From Hungatella_A sp034142505 (lineage in GTDB: Bacteria; Bacillota; Clostridia; Lachnospirales; Lachnospiraceae), in contig JAWZDV010000043.1 of assembly GCA_034142505.1 (NCBI GenBank), positions 24,691-88,690 of the forward strand: a stretch of DNA of 64,000 bases, read 5' to 3'. Positions within the stretch are counted from its first letter, which is position 1. Each line of letters opens with the position of its first letter. This document shows positions 24,271 to 35,900 of the stretch, one piece after another. The notes under the pieces are model-generated. The model made no database searches and was not told where the DNA came from. It worked only from the letters and a program-made list of their open reading frames with translations. Both the position numbers and the translations under genes were made by a program.

Positions 24271-25914
24271 ATGAAAAAAGCACAGACAGAGGCCTGGTGG
24301 AAAAAGGCAGTCATTTATCAGATTTACCCGAAAAGCTTTTATGACAGCAACGGGGACGGAATTGGAGACTTACAGGGGATCATTCAAAAATTGGATTATT
24401 TAGAAACGCTGGGTGTAAATGCTATATGGCTTTCTCCCGTTTTCCGCTCTCCCCAGGACGACAACGGCTATGATATTTCCGACTATCAGGATATTGACCC
24501 GATCTTTGGCACGCTGGCGGATATGGATGAGCTGATTGCCAAAGCAAAGGAAAAAGGAATCCGCATTATCATGGATCTGGTGTTGAATCACAGTTCCGAC
24601 GAACATCCCTGGTTTTTGGAGGCGAAAAAGAGCAGGGACAATCCATACCATGACTTTTATGTGTGGCGCGACGGCGTGGAGGGCGTCTATCCCAATGAGC
24701 TGACCTCGGCCTTCTGCGGTCCGGCATGGGAGTGGGTGCCGGAATGCGGCCAGTATTATTTACACCAGTTTTCGGTGAAACAGCCGGATTTGAACTGGGA
24801 AAACCCGAGGCTTCGGCAGGCGGTCTACGATATGATCAACTGGTGGATCAAACGGGGCGTGGGCGGATTCCGGTTAGATGTGATCGATTTGATCGGCAAA
24901 GACGTGGATAACAGGATCATGTCGGAAGGTCCCATGCTTCATCCTTACATTAAGGAGATGAGCCGCCAGACCTTCCAGACCGCGGATCTTGTGACTGTGG
25001 GTGAAGCCTGGAGCGCCACCCCGGAGCGGGCCATGCTTTACAGCAATCCGGACGGTTCGGAGCTTTCCATGGTATTCCAGTTTGAGCACATGATGCTGGA
25101 CCAGCAGAAGGACAAGGAAAAGTGGGATTTGGCGCCGCTTCCGTTTGTGGAATTTAAAAAGGTGTTATCCAAATGGCAGCAGGCCCTCTGTGGAAAGGGC
25201 TGGAACAGTCTCTTTTTCAACAATCACGATCTTCCCAGAGCCGTTTCCCATTTTGGAAATGACGGGAAATACCGGGTGGAATCGGCCAAAATGCTGGCAA
25301 CGGTACTCCACGGCATGCAGGGAACCCCTTATATCTACCAGGGGGAGGAACTGGGCATGACCAACGTGCGGTTTGACATCGGGGAATACCGGGATATTGA
25401 ACTTCTCAACATGTACAAAGAGCGGAAGGAAAAGGGATATCCGGAGGACGAGATCATGCGTTCCATCTATACGAAAGGCCGCGATAACGCCCGGACTCCC
25501 ATGCAGTGGGATGAGAGCGCCAACGCAGGTTTCAGCACTGCCGCCCCATGGCTGCGCTGCAACCCCAATTACACCATGATCAACGCCGCGGAAGAAACGG
25601 TCAACCAGGATTCCGTTTTCCATTACTATCAAAAGCTGATCGCGCTGCGCAAAGAGATACCGGTGCTGATCGACGGCACATTCTGTCCGGTGATGGAGGA
25701 CGATGATTCCCTGTTTGCTTATATCCGGGAAAATGAGACCGAACGGCTGCTTGTTTTATGCAATTTCAGGGAAACCTCATGCCAAGTTCCCTTTGCAAAG
25801 GAATGGGAAACAGGCGACGTGCTGATCTCCAATTATCCGGACAGCCGACCAGCCGACAGTCTTCGTCCCTATGAGGCCATGATGGTTCTGCTCAGAAAGG
25901 AGCCTGCTTTATGA
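24271..25914 (+). CDS. GH13 glucan 1,6-alpha-glucosidase / oligo-1,6-glucosidase
   Basis: Cytoplasmic 547-residue glycosidase releasing glucose from alpha-1,6-linked oligosaccharides. GH13 motifs are all present: DLVLNHSS (region I), GGFRLDVIDLIG with the nucleophile Asp (II), TVGEAWSATPE with the acid Glu (III) and FFNNHDLPRA with the transition-state Asp (IV). The segments GFRLDVIDLIGK and VGEAWSATPE resemble DexB-type enzymes of isomaltooligosaccharide/dextran operons more than trehalose-6-phosphate hydrolases. No signal peptide. GGAGG lies 8 nt upstream of the ATG. The end overlaps the binding-protein gene by 4 nt, so transport and hydrolysis are coupled. Confidence 0.92.
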   Translation: MKKAQTEAWWKKAVIYQIYPKSFYDSNGDGIGDLQGIIQKLDYLETLGVNAIWLSPVFRSPQDDNGYDISDYQDIDPIFGTLADMDELIAKAKEKGIRIIMDLVLNHSSDEHPWFLEAKKSRDNPYHDFYVWRDGVEGVYPNELTSAFCGPAWEWVPECGQYYLHQFSVKQPDLNWENPRLRQAVYDMINWWIKRGVGGFRLDVIDLIGKDVDNRIMSEGPMLHPYIKEMSRQTFQTADLVTVGEAWSATPERAMLYSNPDGSELSMVFQFEHMMLDQQKDKEKWDLAPLPFVEFKKVLSKWQQALCGKGWNSLFFNNHDLPRAVSHFGNDGKYRVESAKMLATVLHGMQGTPYIYQGEELGMTNVRFDIGEYRDIELLNMYKERKEKGYPEDEIMRSIYTKGRDNARTPMQWDESANAGFSTAAPWLRCNPNYTMINAAEETVNQDSVFHYYQKLIALRKEIPVLIDGTFCPVMEDDDSLFAYIRENETERLLVLCNFRETSCQVPFAKEWETGDVLISNYPDSRPADSLRPYEAMMVLLRKEPAL

Positions 25915-27218
25915 AAATGAACGGGAAACGGAATCTGCTTTTCACCATGATCGGGACAGCCGCGCTGACGGCCGGCTGCGGCACGGCCAGCACGGCAGAC
26001 AGCCAGGTGGTCCAGATAGATATGGTTCAGTATAAAATGGAGGCGGTGGACATTTTCGAGGAGCTGGAGGAAAAGTTTAACGCAACCCATGATAACATCC
26101 GTTTGAACATTGATTCTCCCAATGACGCTATGACAATCCTGAAAACCCGTTTCATCCGGGAGGACGCGCCGGACATCATCGGAATCGGCGGGGAGATCAA
26201 TTACTCCAGTTTTCTGGACTCCGATATGCTGATGAATTTAGAGGACTATGAGGGGCTTTCTACGATCAATGAATCGTATTTAAAAATTGATAAAGAGCTG
26301 GAATTTGTCCCGAAGGACGGCGTTTACGCGGTGCCCTATGTGGCAAATGCCGCCGGCGTTCTCTACAACAAAGATTTATTTGAAGAACACGGCTGGGAGG
26401 TTCCCGCCACCTGGGATGAATTTACCGCGCTGTGCGGACAGATCCGGGCGGAGGGGGTGCAGCCTATGTTCTTCGGCTTCAAAGATACCTGGAACTGCCT
26501 GGCTCCCTGGAACGCCATCTCCGTAGACTTAGCGCCCTCGGACGTGTGCAGCCTGGTCAATAAGGGGGAGACAACTTTTACGGAGCAGTACCGGGAAGTG
26601 GCAGAGCGGACGCTGGCCCTCTTAGAATTTGCCCAGGACGATCCATTTTCCTATGGTTATAATGACGCCTGCACGGCATTTGCCCGCGGGGAATCCGCCA
26701 TGTTTGTCATCGGAAGCTATGCGGTGCCGCAGATCCAGTCGGTCAATCCGGACATCAACATTGATACCTTTGTCTTTCCGGCCAGCAACCAGGCGGAGGA
26801 AAATGTCTTAAATTCCGGCATTGATCTCCAGTTTTGCGTGATGGCCGACAGTCCTAACAAGGAAGCCGCTTATGAGGTGCTGGATTTCCTTTTACAGGAT
26901 GAAAATGTACAGCTCTATCTGGATAACCAGAACGCTGTGCCCTGCAAAAACGGGGATTTCACGCTGCCAGGCGTGCTGGACGGGGTTGCCTCCTATATCA
27001 GGGAGGGAAAAATGGTGGATTACCAGGATCACCACTACCCTACGGAAATGGCCGTGGACGCCATGATTCAGACCTATTTAATGAATGGGGATACGGATGC
27101 CTTTCTGGCGAAATTCGACCGGGAATGGCAGCGGTACAACCGGGATTTGATTTTAAAGGTACAGAACTATGAGAAGGAACAGGAGCGCAAAGCGTCAGAA
27201 GGGGGCGGCAAGTCATGA
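25911..27218 (+). CDS. ABC sugar transporter substrate-binding lipoprotein
   Basis: Family 1 extracellular sugar-binding protein (435 aa) with signal peptide and lipobox LTAGC. Typical sequence features are DIIGIGGEINYSSFLDS, YAVPYVANAAGVLYNKDLFEEHGWEVPATWDEF, and GESAMFVIGSYAVPQI. Overlap with the GH13 gene (ATGA) and with the first permease (4 nt) shows one operon. An alpha-1,6-gluco-oligosaccharide ligand is inferred from the neighbouring enzyme. Confidence 0.93.
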   Translation: MKMNGKRNLLFTMIGTAALTAGCGTASTADSQVVQIDMVQYKMEAVDIFEELEEKFNATHDNIRLNIDSPNDAMTILKTRFIREDAPDIIGIGGEINYSSFLDSDMLMNLEDYEGLSTINESYLKIDKELEFVPKDGVYAVPYVANAAGVLYNKDLFEEHGWEVPATWDEFTALCGQIRAEGVQPMFFGFKDTWNCLAPWNAISVDLAPSDVCSLVNKGETTFTEQYREVAERTLALLEFAQDDPFSYGYNDACTAFARGESAMFVIGSYAVPQIQSVNPDINIDTFVFPASNQAEENVLNSGIDLQFCVMADSPNKEAAYEVLDFLLQDENVQLYLDNQNAVPCKNGDFTLPGVLDGVASYIREGKMVDYQDHHYPTEMAVDAMIQTYLMNGDTDAFLAKFDREWQRYNRDLILKVQNYEKEQERKASEGGGKS

Positions 27219-28096
27219 GTAAAAAGAAAAAAATCAATGAGAGAAAGCTCACATTTCTTCTCATCACGATTCCGATTTTAGCGTTGTTCTTCTGCTTTAA
27301 CACGCTGCCGCTGCTGAAAGGCGTCACTTACAGTTTTACCAACTTCAAGGGATATGGAAGCTATGATATGGTGGGGCTGCGCAATTATATCGATCTCTTT
27401 CAGGACGCGCGGGTAGGGAAATCTTACTTATTTACCTTCAAATTTGCACTGGTGTCCACCCTGATTGTCAATGTGCTTAGTCTGGTGCTGGCCCTTGGGC
27501 TGAACAGCAATATTAAAGGCAAGAGTGCGCTGCGCGGGTTTTACTTTATCCCTAATATTTTGGGAGGATTGGTAGTCGGCTACATTTTCAGCTATTTCTT
27601 CACTTATATTCTGCCGGCAGCCGGCGCGGCGGCGGGAATCGGGTTCTTAAGCAAAAGCCTGCTGTCCAGCACGAAAACCGCGTGGTTTGCCATTGTGCTG
27701 GTCTGCGCCTGGCAGTCCATTGCCATGAATACCATTATCTATATTTCCGGTCTGCAGACGGTGCCGGAGGATGTGTATGAGGCGGGAGCCATTGACGGAG
27801 CCACGGGATGGAACCGGTTTAAAAGCCTGACATTTCCGTTGATTATCCCGTTTTTCACCATCAATATGGTGCTCTGCATGAAGAATTTCTTAATGGTATT
27901 TGACCAGATTATGGCTTTGACAAAGGGAGGTCCGGCTCAGAGCACGGAATCGATCTCCTATTTGATCTACAACAACGGTATGAGCGGCGGCCAGTTCGGA
28001 TTCCAGAGCGCCAACGCGGTCATCTTCTTTGTCATTATTGTTGCAATTGCGGTGATTCAGATGCGCACTTTAGGGAAGAGGGAGGAACAGTTATGA
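27215..28096 (+). CDS. ABC sugar transporter permease (MalF/UgpA type)
   Basis: Membrane permease of 293 aa with six hydrophobic segments and the EAA loop YEAGAIDGATGWNRFKSLTFP, which docks the ATPase. It overlaps both neighbours by 4 nt. Partner of the next permease. Confidence 0.94.
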   Translation: MSKKKKINERKLTFLLITIPILALFFCFNTLPLLKGVTYSFTNFKGYGSYDMVGLRNYIDLFQDARVGKSYLFTFKFALVSTLIVNVLSLVLALGLNSNIKGKSALRGFYFIPNILGGLVVGYIFSYFFTYILPAAGAAAGIGFLSKSLLSSTKTAWFAIVLVCAWQSIAMNTIIYISGLQTVPEDVYEAGAIDGATGWNRFKSLTFPLIIPFFTINMVLCMKNFLMVFDQIMALTKGGPAQSTESISYLIYNNGMSGGQFGFQSANAVIFFVIIVAIAVIQMRTLGKREEQL

Positions 28097-28944
28097 GAAA
28101 ATCAGAGACAAAGACTGTCGAAAAAATTAATTGGCCGATTACGGTTCTGCTGATCATCGGCTGCATTACCATCCTGTTTCCGCTCTATATGGCAATCGTG
28201 ATCGCACTGAAGAATCCGACGGAAATGACCAATGATATCGCTGGGATTCTCTCCCTTCCTAAGCAGTTCAGCCTGGCTAACTTTGCGGAGGCGATGCGGG
28301 TGACGGATTTCTGGCACTCCCTGGGGAACAGCCTGCTGATTACCGGGACGGTGATTGTGCTGTCTGTCCTCATTCATTCTCTGGCCGGTTATGCCATCGG
28401 CAGGAATATGGGGTCCAGCAAGTTTTATAACCTGGCTTATCTCTATATTGTCAGCGGAATGTTTGTGCCTTTTGCCATTCTGATGATGCCTTTGGTAAAA
28501 CAGACCGCACAGCTGGGGATCGCCAACCGGGCGGGAGTGATTCTACTTTATATTGTTTTTTATATGCCTATGAATTTGCTGTTGTACTCTGGGTATTTGA
28601 AAAATATTCCTATGGCGCTGGAGGAGGCCGCCCGGGTGGACGGGGCCAGTACCTGGCGGACTTACTGGTATATTATCTTCCCAATCATGAAGCCGATGCA
28701 CGCGACTGTGGCCGTTCTTACGGCTCTGGGCACCTGGAATGATGTGATGACGCCGCTGGTCATCATGTCCGGCAGCGGCAACAATACGCTTCCTCTGGCG
28801 CAGCTGACTTTCCAGAACCAGTTTGGGACTAATTATAACCTGGCGTTTGCGTCTTATCTGCTGGCGCTGCTTCCGATATTGGTATTCTACTTAATCTGCC
28901 AGAAGCAGATCTTGAACGGGGTTGTGAACGGGGCTGTCAAGTGA
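28093..28944 (+). CDS. ABC sugar transporter permease (MalG/UgpE type)
   Basis: Second permease, 283 aa, with EAA loop LEEAARVDGASTWRTYWYIIF. No ATP-binding gene follows: the operon ends here at a strong terminator. As in other Gram-positive oligosaccharide importers, a shared MsmK-like ATPase encoded elsewhere must power the transporter (inference). Confidence 0.94.
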   Translation: MRKSETKTVEKINWPITVLLIIGCITILFPLYMAIVIALKNPTEMTNDIAGILSLPKQFSLANFAEAMRVTDFWHSLGNSLLITGTVIVLSVLIHSLAGYAIGRNMGSSKFYNLAYLYIVSGMFVPFAILMMPLVKQTAQLGIANRAGVILLYIVFYMPMNLLLYSGYLKNIPMALEEAARVDGASTWRTYWYIIFPIMKPMHATVAVLTALGTWNDVMTPLVIMSGSGNNTLPLAQLTFQNQFGTNYNLAFASYLLALLPILVFYLICQKQILNGVVNGAVK

Positions 28945-28987
28945 TAGGGGCGTCAAATAGAGACGAAAGCTGTACTTTATGAAACTT

Positions 28988-29034
28988 AAAAAGCCGCACC
29001 GGTCAGTTGTGAAAACTGGCGGGTGCGGCTTTTT
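28988..29034. terminator. Bidirectional terminator between sugar operon and ZIP gene
   Basis: AAAAAGCCGCACC pairs with GGTGCGGCTTTTT; an inner CAGTT/AACTG stem extends it. A and T runs on both sides serve both converging genes. Confidence 0.9.
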
Positions 29035-29037
29035 CGT

Positions 29038-29814
29038 TTATCCCAATGCCACATCTAAAATCATCATGATCACAAATCCGGCGGCAAAACCGATTGTTCC
29101 AATATTGGAATGTTCTCCTTCGGCTGATTCGGGAATTAACTCTTCCACTACCACATACAACATGGCTCCGGCAGCGAAGGACAGCAGGTATGGGAGCACT
29201 GGTACGATATAGGTGGCCAGCAGAATCGTGACCACCGCCCCGATGGGCTCCACGATGCCGGACAGCATTCCTAAAAGGAAGGCTGTTCCTTTCTTCTTTC
29301 CCTCGCTTTTGAGGGGCATGGAAATGATGGCGCCTTCGGGGAAGTTCTGGATGGCAATACCGATAGCCAGCGCAAATGCACCCGCCGCCGTGATACTTCC
29401 CTCCCCTGCCATCATACCGGCAAAAACAACGCCTACGGCCATCCCCTCAGGAATATTGTGGAGCGTGACTGCCAGCACCAGCATGGTGGTTTTACTTAAG
29501 GAACTCTTCACTCCTTCCGGCTCGTCGTGGTCTAAATGAAGATGAGGTATGATTTTATCCATCAGGAGAAGAAAACCCATACCGGCCAGCAGACCGACAG
29601 CCGCCGGGATGAAGGCCAGTTTTCCCATGTCCTCGGACATCTCCATGGCCGGAATTAACAGCGACCACACGGAAGCCGCCACCATGACGCCGGAGGCGAA
29701 ACCGAGAAGCAGCTTCTGAATAGTGGGTTTGATGGCATCCTTCATGAAAAAGACACAGGCAGCGCCCAAAGTTGTTCCTATAAACGGAATTAGAATTCCA
29801 ATTGCTGTATTCAA
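29038..29814 (-). CDS. ZIP-family divalent metal transporter (ZupT-like)
   Basis: Eight-helix metal importer, 258 aa. The metal-binding helices contain LHNIPEGMAVGVVF (IV) and QNFPEGAIISMPL (V), the ZIP signature, and a His-containing loop HLHLDHDEPE lies between helices III and IV. Zinc, iron or manganese are possible substrates. The start codon is TTG, preceded by GGGGG at about 8 nt; no ATG gives a better start. A single gene with its own promoter. Confidence 0.93.
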   Translation of the reverse strand: MNTAIGILIPFIGTTLGAACVFFMKDAIKPTIQKLLLGFASGVMVAASVWSLLIPAMEMSEDMGKLAFIPAAVGLLAGMGFLLLMDKIIPHLHLDHDEPEGVKSSLSKTTMLVLAVTLHNIPEGMAVGVVFAGMMAGEGSITAAGAFALAIGIAIQNFPEGAIISMPLKSEGKKKGTAFLLGMLSGIVEPIGAVVTILLATYIVPVLPYLLSFAAGAMLYVVVEELIPESAEGEHSNIGTIGFAAGFVIMMILDVALG

Positions 29815-29916
29815 AATATGTTCCCCCTTTTTGATGGTTCTATGTTTATGGTATGCTTGCGAGATTATGATATCTTATCGAAGTTTCCAAAATTGATATT
29901 AGTAATCACTACTGAT

Positions 29917-29944
29917 ATTATATCATATATGAGAAGAATAGCAA
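29917..29944 (-). promoter_or_regulatory. Promoter of the ZIP transporter gene
   Basis: Minus-strand TTGCTA (29939-29944) and TATAAT (29917-29922), 16-bp spacer, about 100 nt before the TTG start. TGATATTA occurs twice in the region just downstream and over the -10, on the plus strand, and may be part of a metal-regulator site. Confidence 0.5.
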
Positions 29945-29986
29945 GTGGAATTCTCCGTTTCGTTGACATTTTGTGACCTGTTTTTC

Positions 29987-32900
29987 CTAATTGTCCCTCT
30001 TTTTTCGACACAGGGTGAGGAACAGGATTCCAAGGATCGATGTGGTAAAAGCTGTCAGATATAACAGCCATGGAGTGTCATCTCCTGTTCTGGGGCGGGG
30101 GTATCCCCTGCCTGGGGTCTGGCCCGGGCGGCGGAATATGAGACCGCCGGGGTAACGGGAGGACGGCTCGTAGAATGCCAGTATCAGACCTGTTTTAGGC
30201 GGCGGGGCGTCCGGGAAGGGGAAGGGCGGGATTAGATCTTCCACTGGTGGGTAAATTGGAGGGGTTGGTGCAGGTGGCGATGGTGGTTTGATTGGGGTCG
30301 ATGGTTCAGTGGGCTGTGGTTTGTCCGGAGAAGCCGGTTCTTTGGGAGGTTGTGTGGGTTCAGGGCGGTTGTCTGCCAGAATGGTTAATGGGGTGTTCGT
30401 GTCCATTTCCGTTTCTGGTAAATCGGTGATACGGAAAGTGATCATTTCCTCGTCTTTCCACTGCTGGTATCCCGGAGGAGCCTGGGTCTCCCGAATACGG
30501 TAGGTGGTTTCGGGGGACAGTGGAGTTTTGATTTCGCAGGGTGACTGGTCCGTCATCCAGGTCTCGAAAACTGTGCCCCGGGTATCCTCTAACTGCAAGG
30601 CGGCCTGCGACAGCGGGCGGCCAGTTGTGGCATCGATTTTTTGGATCAATGGAGCTAGTTTCCGGTCATAGAGGGTCATTGCGTTGATTTCGGATTGGTC
30701 ATTGACTGAAAAACTCCATTGACTGCTGACATTGGTTTGGCCGTCGGAATAGATGGTTGTTTCTTTCAAACGGTAAACTGTGTCAGGCTGTGCGGGATTC
30801 CAGTCTGTTGTTTCCTCCGTAACGTATTCTTTCGGGGTGAATGACAGAATTGGGGCGTCATCCTGGGACAACAGGGACATGGTTACCTGGCTTACGGTGC
30901 GGTCGTTGATGCAGCAGGTTTTATTTTCGTCAAAATAGAATCTGCGCAGAACCCTGGATGTGATAAGATCACTGCCGTCGGAGTAGACGGTGTGCTCATT
31001 TAGCAGGTAGAGACGGTCTTCTCTAAACATGTCCGACGCAGTCAGAGTATGTCCGCGGCCATCCGACAGCCACCGTTCCAGTTCCCGGCCGTGAACATCT
31101 GATATCGTCATCTCCACACGGGTGGCATAGCGGCCTTTGACGGTGAGAGTTCTTCCGCGAATGGAGTCTCCCTGGATTTGGATCAGATTCAGCTGGTTTG
31201 TGATATTGACAATGTTTCGGCCGTCCTGACTGACGGTGAATAGAAGGGGGGCGGCGATTTGATAGCCAGATGGGGCTTCCAATTCTTTTAAGAGATAGGT
31301 CCGCCCGGCAACAAGACCTTTGACAAGATGGCGTTCCTCTGCTTTTGTGGTCCGCCAGACTTCTCTCTTATCATTCTCGCTGTCGTACAGCCAGTTTCCA
31401 CTGGAGTCTCTGCCGTGAACCTCATAGATTGCGAGTAAGGCTCCATCTATGAATGGGTTGGCTGATTGGGTGTTGGTGTCAAAGTCCTTCTTTTCGATGT
31501 AAAGCTGGGTTTGCTCATCCCGGATGGTGAGACTGATGTGGGCTTTGGCAGTTGGGGCATAGGAATCCCCGTTGTTATCCGGCTGAAACTGGAAGGTGAT
31601 GATCTCTGTGTTGACTTTGCAGCCTTCCGGAGGGACAAGTTCTGTTACACGGTAGGTGTAGGGAATAATCCGGCCGGTTTCATCCGGTTCTCCCACCGGC
31701 AGATTGTCAAGACGGACAACGCCGTCATGATCAGAGACGGTGGCTGACCAGACAGCTTCCCGGTCTCCTGGCCGGCAGGCGTTGATTTCCAGAAGGACAC
31801 CAGTCAATGGCAGGCCGGTGGCTGACTGTTTCATGATCTCCAGCTGACCGGTTACCGGTTGATTGATGGCGCGGATCAGTTGGATCGTCTGCGGTTTATT
31901 CGTGGTTTGATTCGCCGGAGAATTCTTTGTCCGTTTATATTCGAAGCGCATCGGCGTGAATCTGGTGTAATAGGGTAGGCTTTTGAGTTCTGTCAGATAG
32001 TAAATTCCCTCCTCCAGTCCCCGAATTCCGTGCGGTTTTAAATCTCCTTTTTGATACCCATCCGGTATGTGACCATTGATAAATTCCAATTCTCCATATG
32101 TTCCATCTTCGCCTGTCTTCCACCGGTCCACCAGATAAGCAGCATCTTTTATAAAGGTACCGTCCGGGGCAGCACGATAAAGAGCCAGCGTAACGCCGGA
32201 AAGTTCTTTCTGTGTCTTTCCATTATTCAGCCAGGTTTTTGACAGGAGCAATTCTTCCGTCTTATTTTCGACAGAGTAACGCTGGATATCTCTGGTGGAT
32301 TGAATGAGAATTAATCTGTCCTCTGCCTTTTCATATCCAGCCGGAGCTTCGGTTTCTACCAGGACATAGTTAGCTCCCACCGGGAGATAATCAAATCTTC
32401 GAATGCCTTCGGTAGTTAAATAGGAGCAGGCTCTTTCGTTGACACCGCTTAACCGGCGGTAATCAAACTGATACTCAAATGTGAAATCGCGCCCCTGTCT
32501 GACTGCCTCTTCCTGATAAATCGTAATTCTCACTTCTTGTTTGTCATCGGTCTCGTAAATCATAACAGCGGAGGTGGGAAAGCGGCTGGATTCGCCTGCC
32601 TTGTTCCGGGTGGTAACTGTGCTGTCGATCTGGGTATGGCTCACGTAATGAGCCGATTTGTCCATCAGCCACGTAAGAATCTGACCATGTTTATTCAGTT
32701 TCCAGGACTCTTCTATCTTTTGCTTTTCCACCATGCCAACTCCATCAGGAAATAGCAGATGTCCCTCCTCCTCAATCATTCTCCGGCCATCTTCCATATA
32801 CCAGATGCCTTCGGATGCACTGGTTTTTACAGCCTGGCGCTTGACAGACCAACGGATGGATGTACCCGGAGCCGTGCCATACTGGCGGTACATAGTTTCA

Positions 32901-35900
32901 AACTCGGTGATAAATCCAGTGAGTCCGGTGGGCTGGCCCGCGGGAGCATTTTCCGGTATTTCTAATGTTTCCGTAAAGTCAGCAGCGTCATTGCTGATCC
33001 AGGTGTCAATGACTTTTGACTGATGATACTGGGGGCGGCCATTTTCATAAATAACATTTCCGGCGTCATCGGTTTTGGCTTCGTATAAGGTCAAACCAGC
33101 GCCGTTTTGAAGCGTCTTTTTGCCGTTTTCCCAAGTATATTTCTCTACTTCCAGCTTTGTGTGATCGTTTGGAAGAGAAAATAATTGCACCTCGGCAGTG
33201 TTGGCGACATACAGTTCCAGCGGCTGGCTTTTCACAAAACCGGGAGGGGCAGTCTGCTCTTCCAGAATGTAGTAACCTTCCGGGATGCCCTCCAGGTAAA
33301 TTGGAACCGAACCGGTTGTCCACTGGGCGGAGATCATTTGAGGGCTGGTAATCGTGCTGGATGTCGCATGGAAGGAAAATGGGGCGGCATCCGGGGATTT
33401 TTTCTTTAAATACCAGCCTTTTGGGTGGGCATTGATGTCAGAGGTGTAGATTTTGTCGGCCTCGTACAGAGCCAGGGCAGCCCCGGCAAGCGGATGATGG
33501 GAATAGCGGCCTTTCGCTTCTCTGGCGGTTCCGATTACCATAGGATTGTTTTGATGATTCCGCTGTTCCATATCAAGTATTTTGCATTCATAACTGTCCG
33601 TGCTGTCCACTTTTGAGAGTTCAATTTTTGTGGTCTTGTCAACTGTTCTGACCGATTGGACAGCATCTGTCTCCTCCACCAGGACACCTTTGGGCATAGT
33701 TTTTAAATACCCGTCAGGCGCTTTCAGTTCCTCCATAATATAAGTTCCGGATGGAATGCGTTTCAGGATATCTGGCTGGCCGTCGGTCATCTGGTTATGA
33801 AATGGGTCATTGGGTGTTTGATCCGATGTAACCCAGGTATTTTCCAGAATGTAGTTTTCTCCTTTGCGGTGATAGAGTTTGGTGGTTATATTATGTAAAC
33901 TCTCATCTGGCTCTATGGTATATGACGCTTCATGATTATGCTCCAGCTTGTCTGAATCCCGGTAGCGAACCGGATCATTGTTCCGGTCGTAGAGATCGGT
34001 TCCATTTTCGTAGGTTTCTTCACTCCGCTGATAGTAATCTGCCAGACCGTACGTGTTATAGACAGGACCCAGGCTTTTAGCAAAGGAACCGTTATTATCA
34101 TTTACCAGAACCTCGTTGTTTCTGTTTTCTCCTGATTTATTCCGTACCAGAGTGGATTCCCGGTGGCTCTCTTCTCCTCCGTCCGATTCCCAGGTGCCGG
34201 AAATGTAGCCGGATTCTGTATGGGTATAAGACGGCCACTCTTCTGTCGGAATATCTTTACCGGAATTGTTGGCTGGCTCGATTATGGCATGATCGATATC
34301 ATTGCTCCGGTTCTCTCCTACGGTGGCGATTCTGGAAGTAGTGATCTTATCCCGTGCGATGATATTGCCGTATTCATCACGGGCGATCTTAATTGGCCAT
34401 ACAAAGATTTTTTCGACTCCTTCAAATTGTTGGCGAACGTAAGCCATACCGGTATGCGGGTCCACCTCGGCATCGCGGTTTCCATCCCGGTCAATATGAT
34501 AGATCACCGTTTCCGGGTCTACGGTGAAGGATTTATCTTTCTGGGAATAAACTATTTTTGTGAAATCACCACCGACAAATTCCAGATAAGGGACACCTCC
34601 CTTGAATGCAAAAATTGATAGCTCTGTATCTGTTTTTTTGTAGATTGCTTTATCTGATTCCAACTGATGAACGGGAACCTTGATATGGTTTTTATTAAAA
34701 CCATAAAGCAGTTTTCCACCGGCAGCGTCTTCTTCGGCAAAGATATCCAGATGATCCAGGTCATAATAGAGGATATCCGTATCATCCCGCTCCACAGTTT
34801 TGGCTGTCCAGCAGGTTGAAACATCACTGTCACCAGACTCTTGAACTTCCCGCACAAATTCAATACTGCTTCCGGCATGGCCCTGTTTTATGTACATACG
34901 GGAAATGTTACCGGTAGCGGAACGTTCTATCTCAAGTCCCTCATAAGCGTAATCTTCGCGATCCCCGGAAGGTGTCAATTCTATTGCTTCGAACAGAGTC
35001 ATGACCGCCCCTGTTACGTATGGATTGATATCATCAGACGTTTCTAATTTGCGGGTTACATATCCATAACCGGCAAATGTGCGGCCCTGATATACGATAT
35101 CAACAGTTTCTCCTGCTGCCTTTCTGGCGTTTAAGTATTCCAGTGTTCCTTTTTGCCATGCATAGCCAAGATAATCGCCATTTTCATAGGCATACTCATA
35201 GGACGGATTGCTGCCAATTCTCGTCAGACTTCCATCGATGCGGCCGCTCACTTTATAGGTCACCGTTTTATCATTTGTTGTGTCCGCACTTGTTAAACTG
35301 GACTCCTTTACTTTTTCGATTGTCAGCTTTATGGGGGCATTTTCTACATTGACACGCGCCACGGGAGTGAAATCCTGCGGTTTGCCGCCGCCAGCGGCCG
35401 GATGGTCCGATGGGTACTTATAGATTGCGGCCGCTACCCGCGTATCACGATTTCCCTCTTTGTAGTAGGTGATAGCATCGGAGTATACTTCTATGGGGAT
35501 GGGTTTGGTGCGGGTATAACCGGATGGAGGTTTTATTTCACAGAGGACATAGACTCCTGCTCCCAATGGCTGCGGGGTTTCTAAATATCCGGTGTTTTGG
35601 TCTGCATTTACCAGTCTGGAGTTGGTATCCTTATCCTTCATCCGGCCGTCGCGGGTAGTTGTGAATGATCTGAATTCACCGGTTTTATTTCCCTTTTCAT
35701 CTGTCATGATGATTTGCTCTGCTTCTTTACAGATTGGCGTTCCGGCCGGCACCAGGCCGCTATAAAGTTCTCCTGCGCCGGCAAAGCTGCCGGTAAGCGC
35801 ATTCCGGGAAAATGGGGTAATGTTACTGGCACCCATAGCAGTCAGAAACTCCTGGCTTCCGGAAATGGTTGTATCCTTCTCGTAGAATTTCACCTGTCCG

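Noticed and set aside
29865..30071. 68-codon frame between the ZIP transporter and the adhesin
   Set aside because: No ribosome site or homology; it overlaps the promoter region of the ZIP gene and the 3' end of the adhesin gene.
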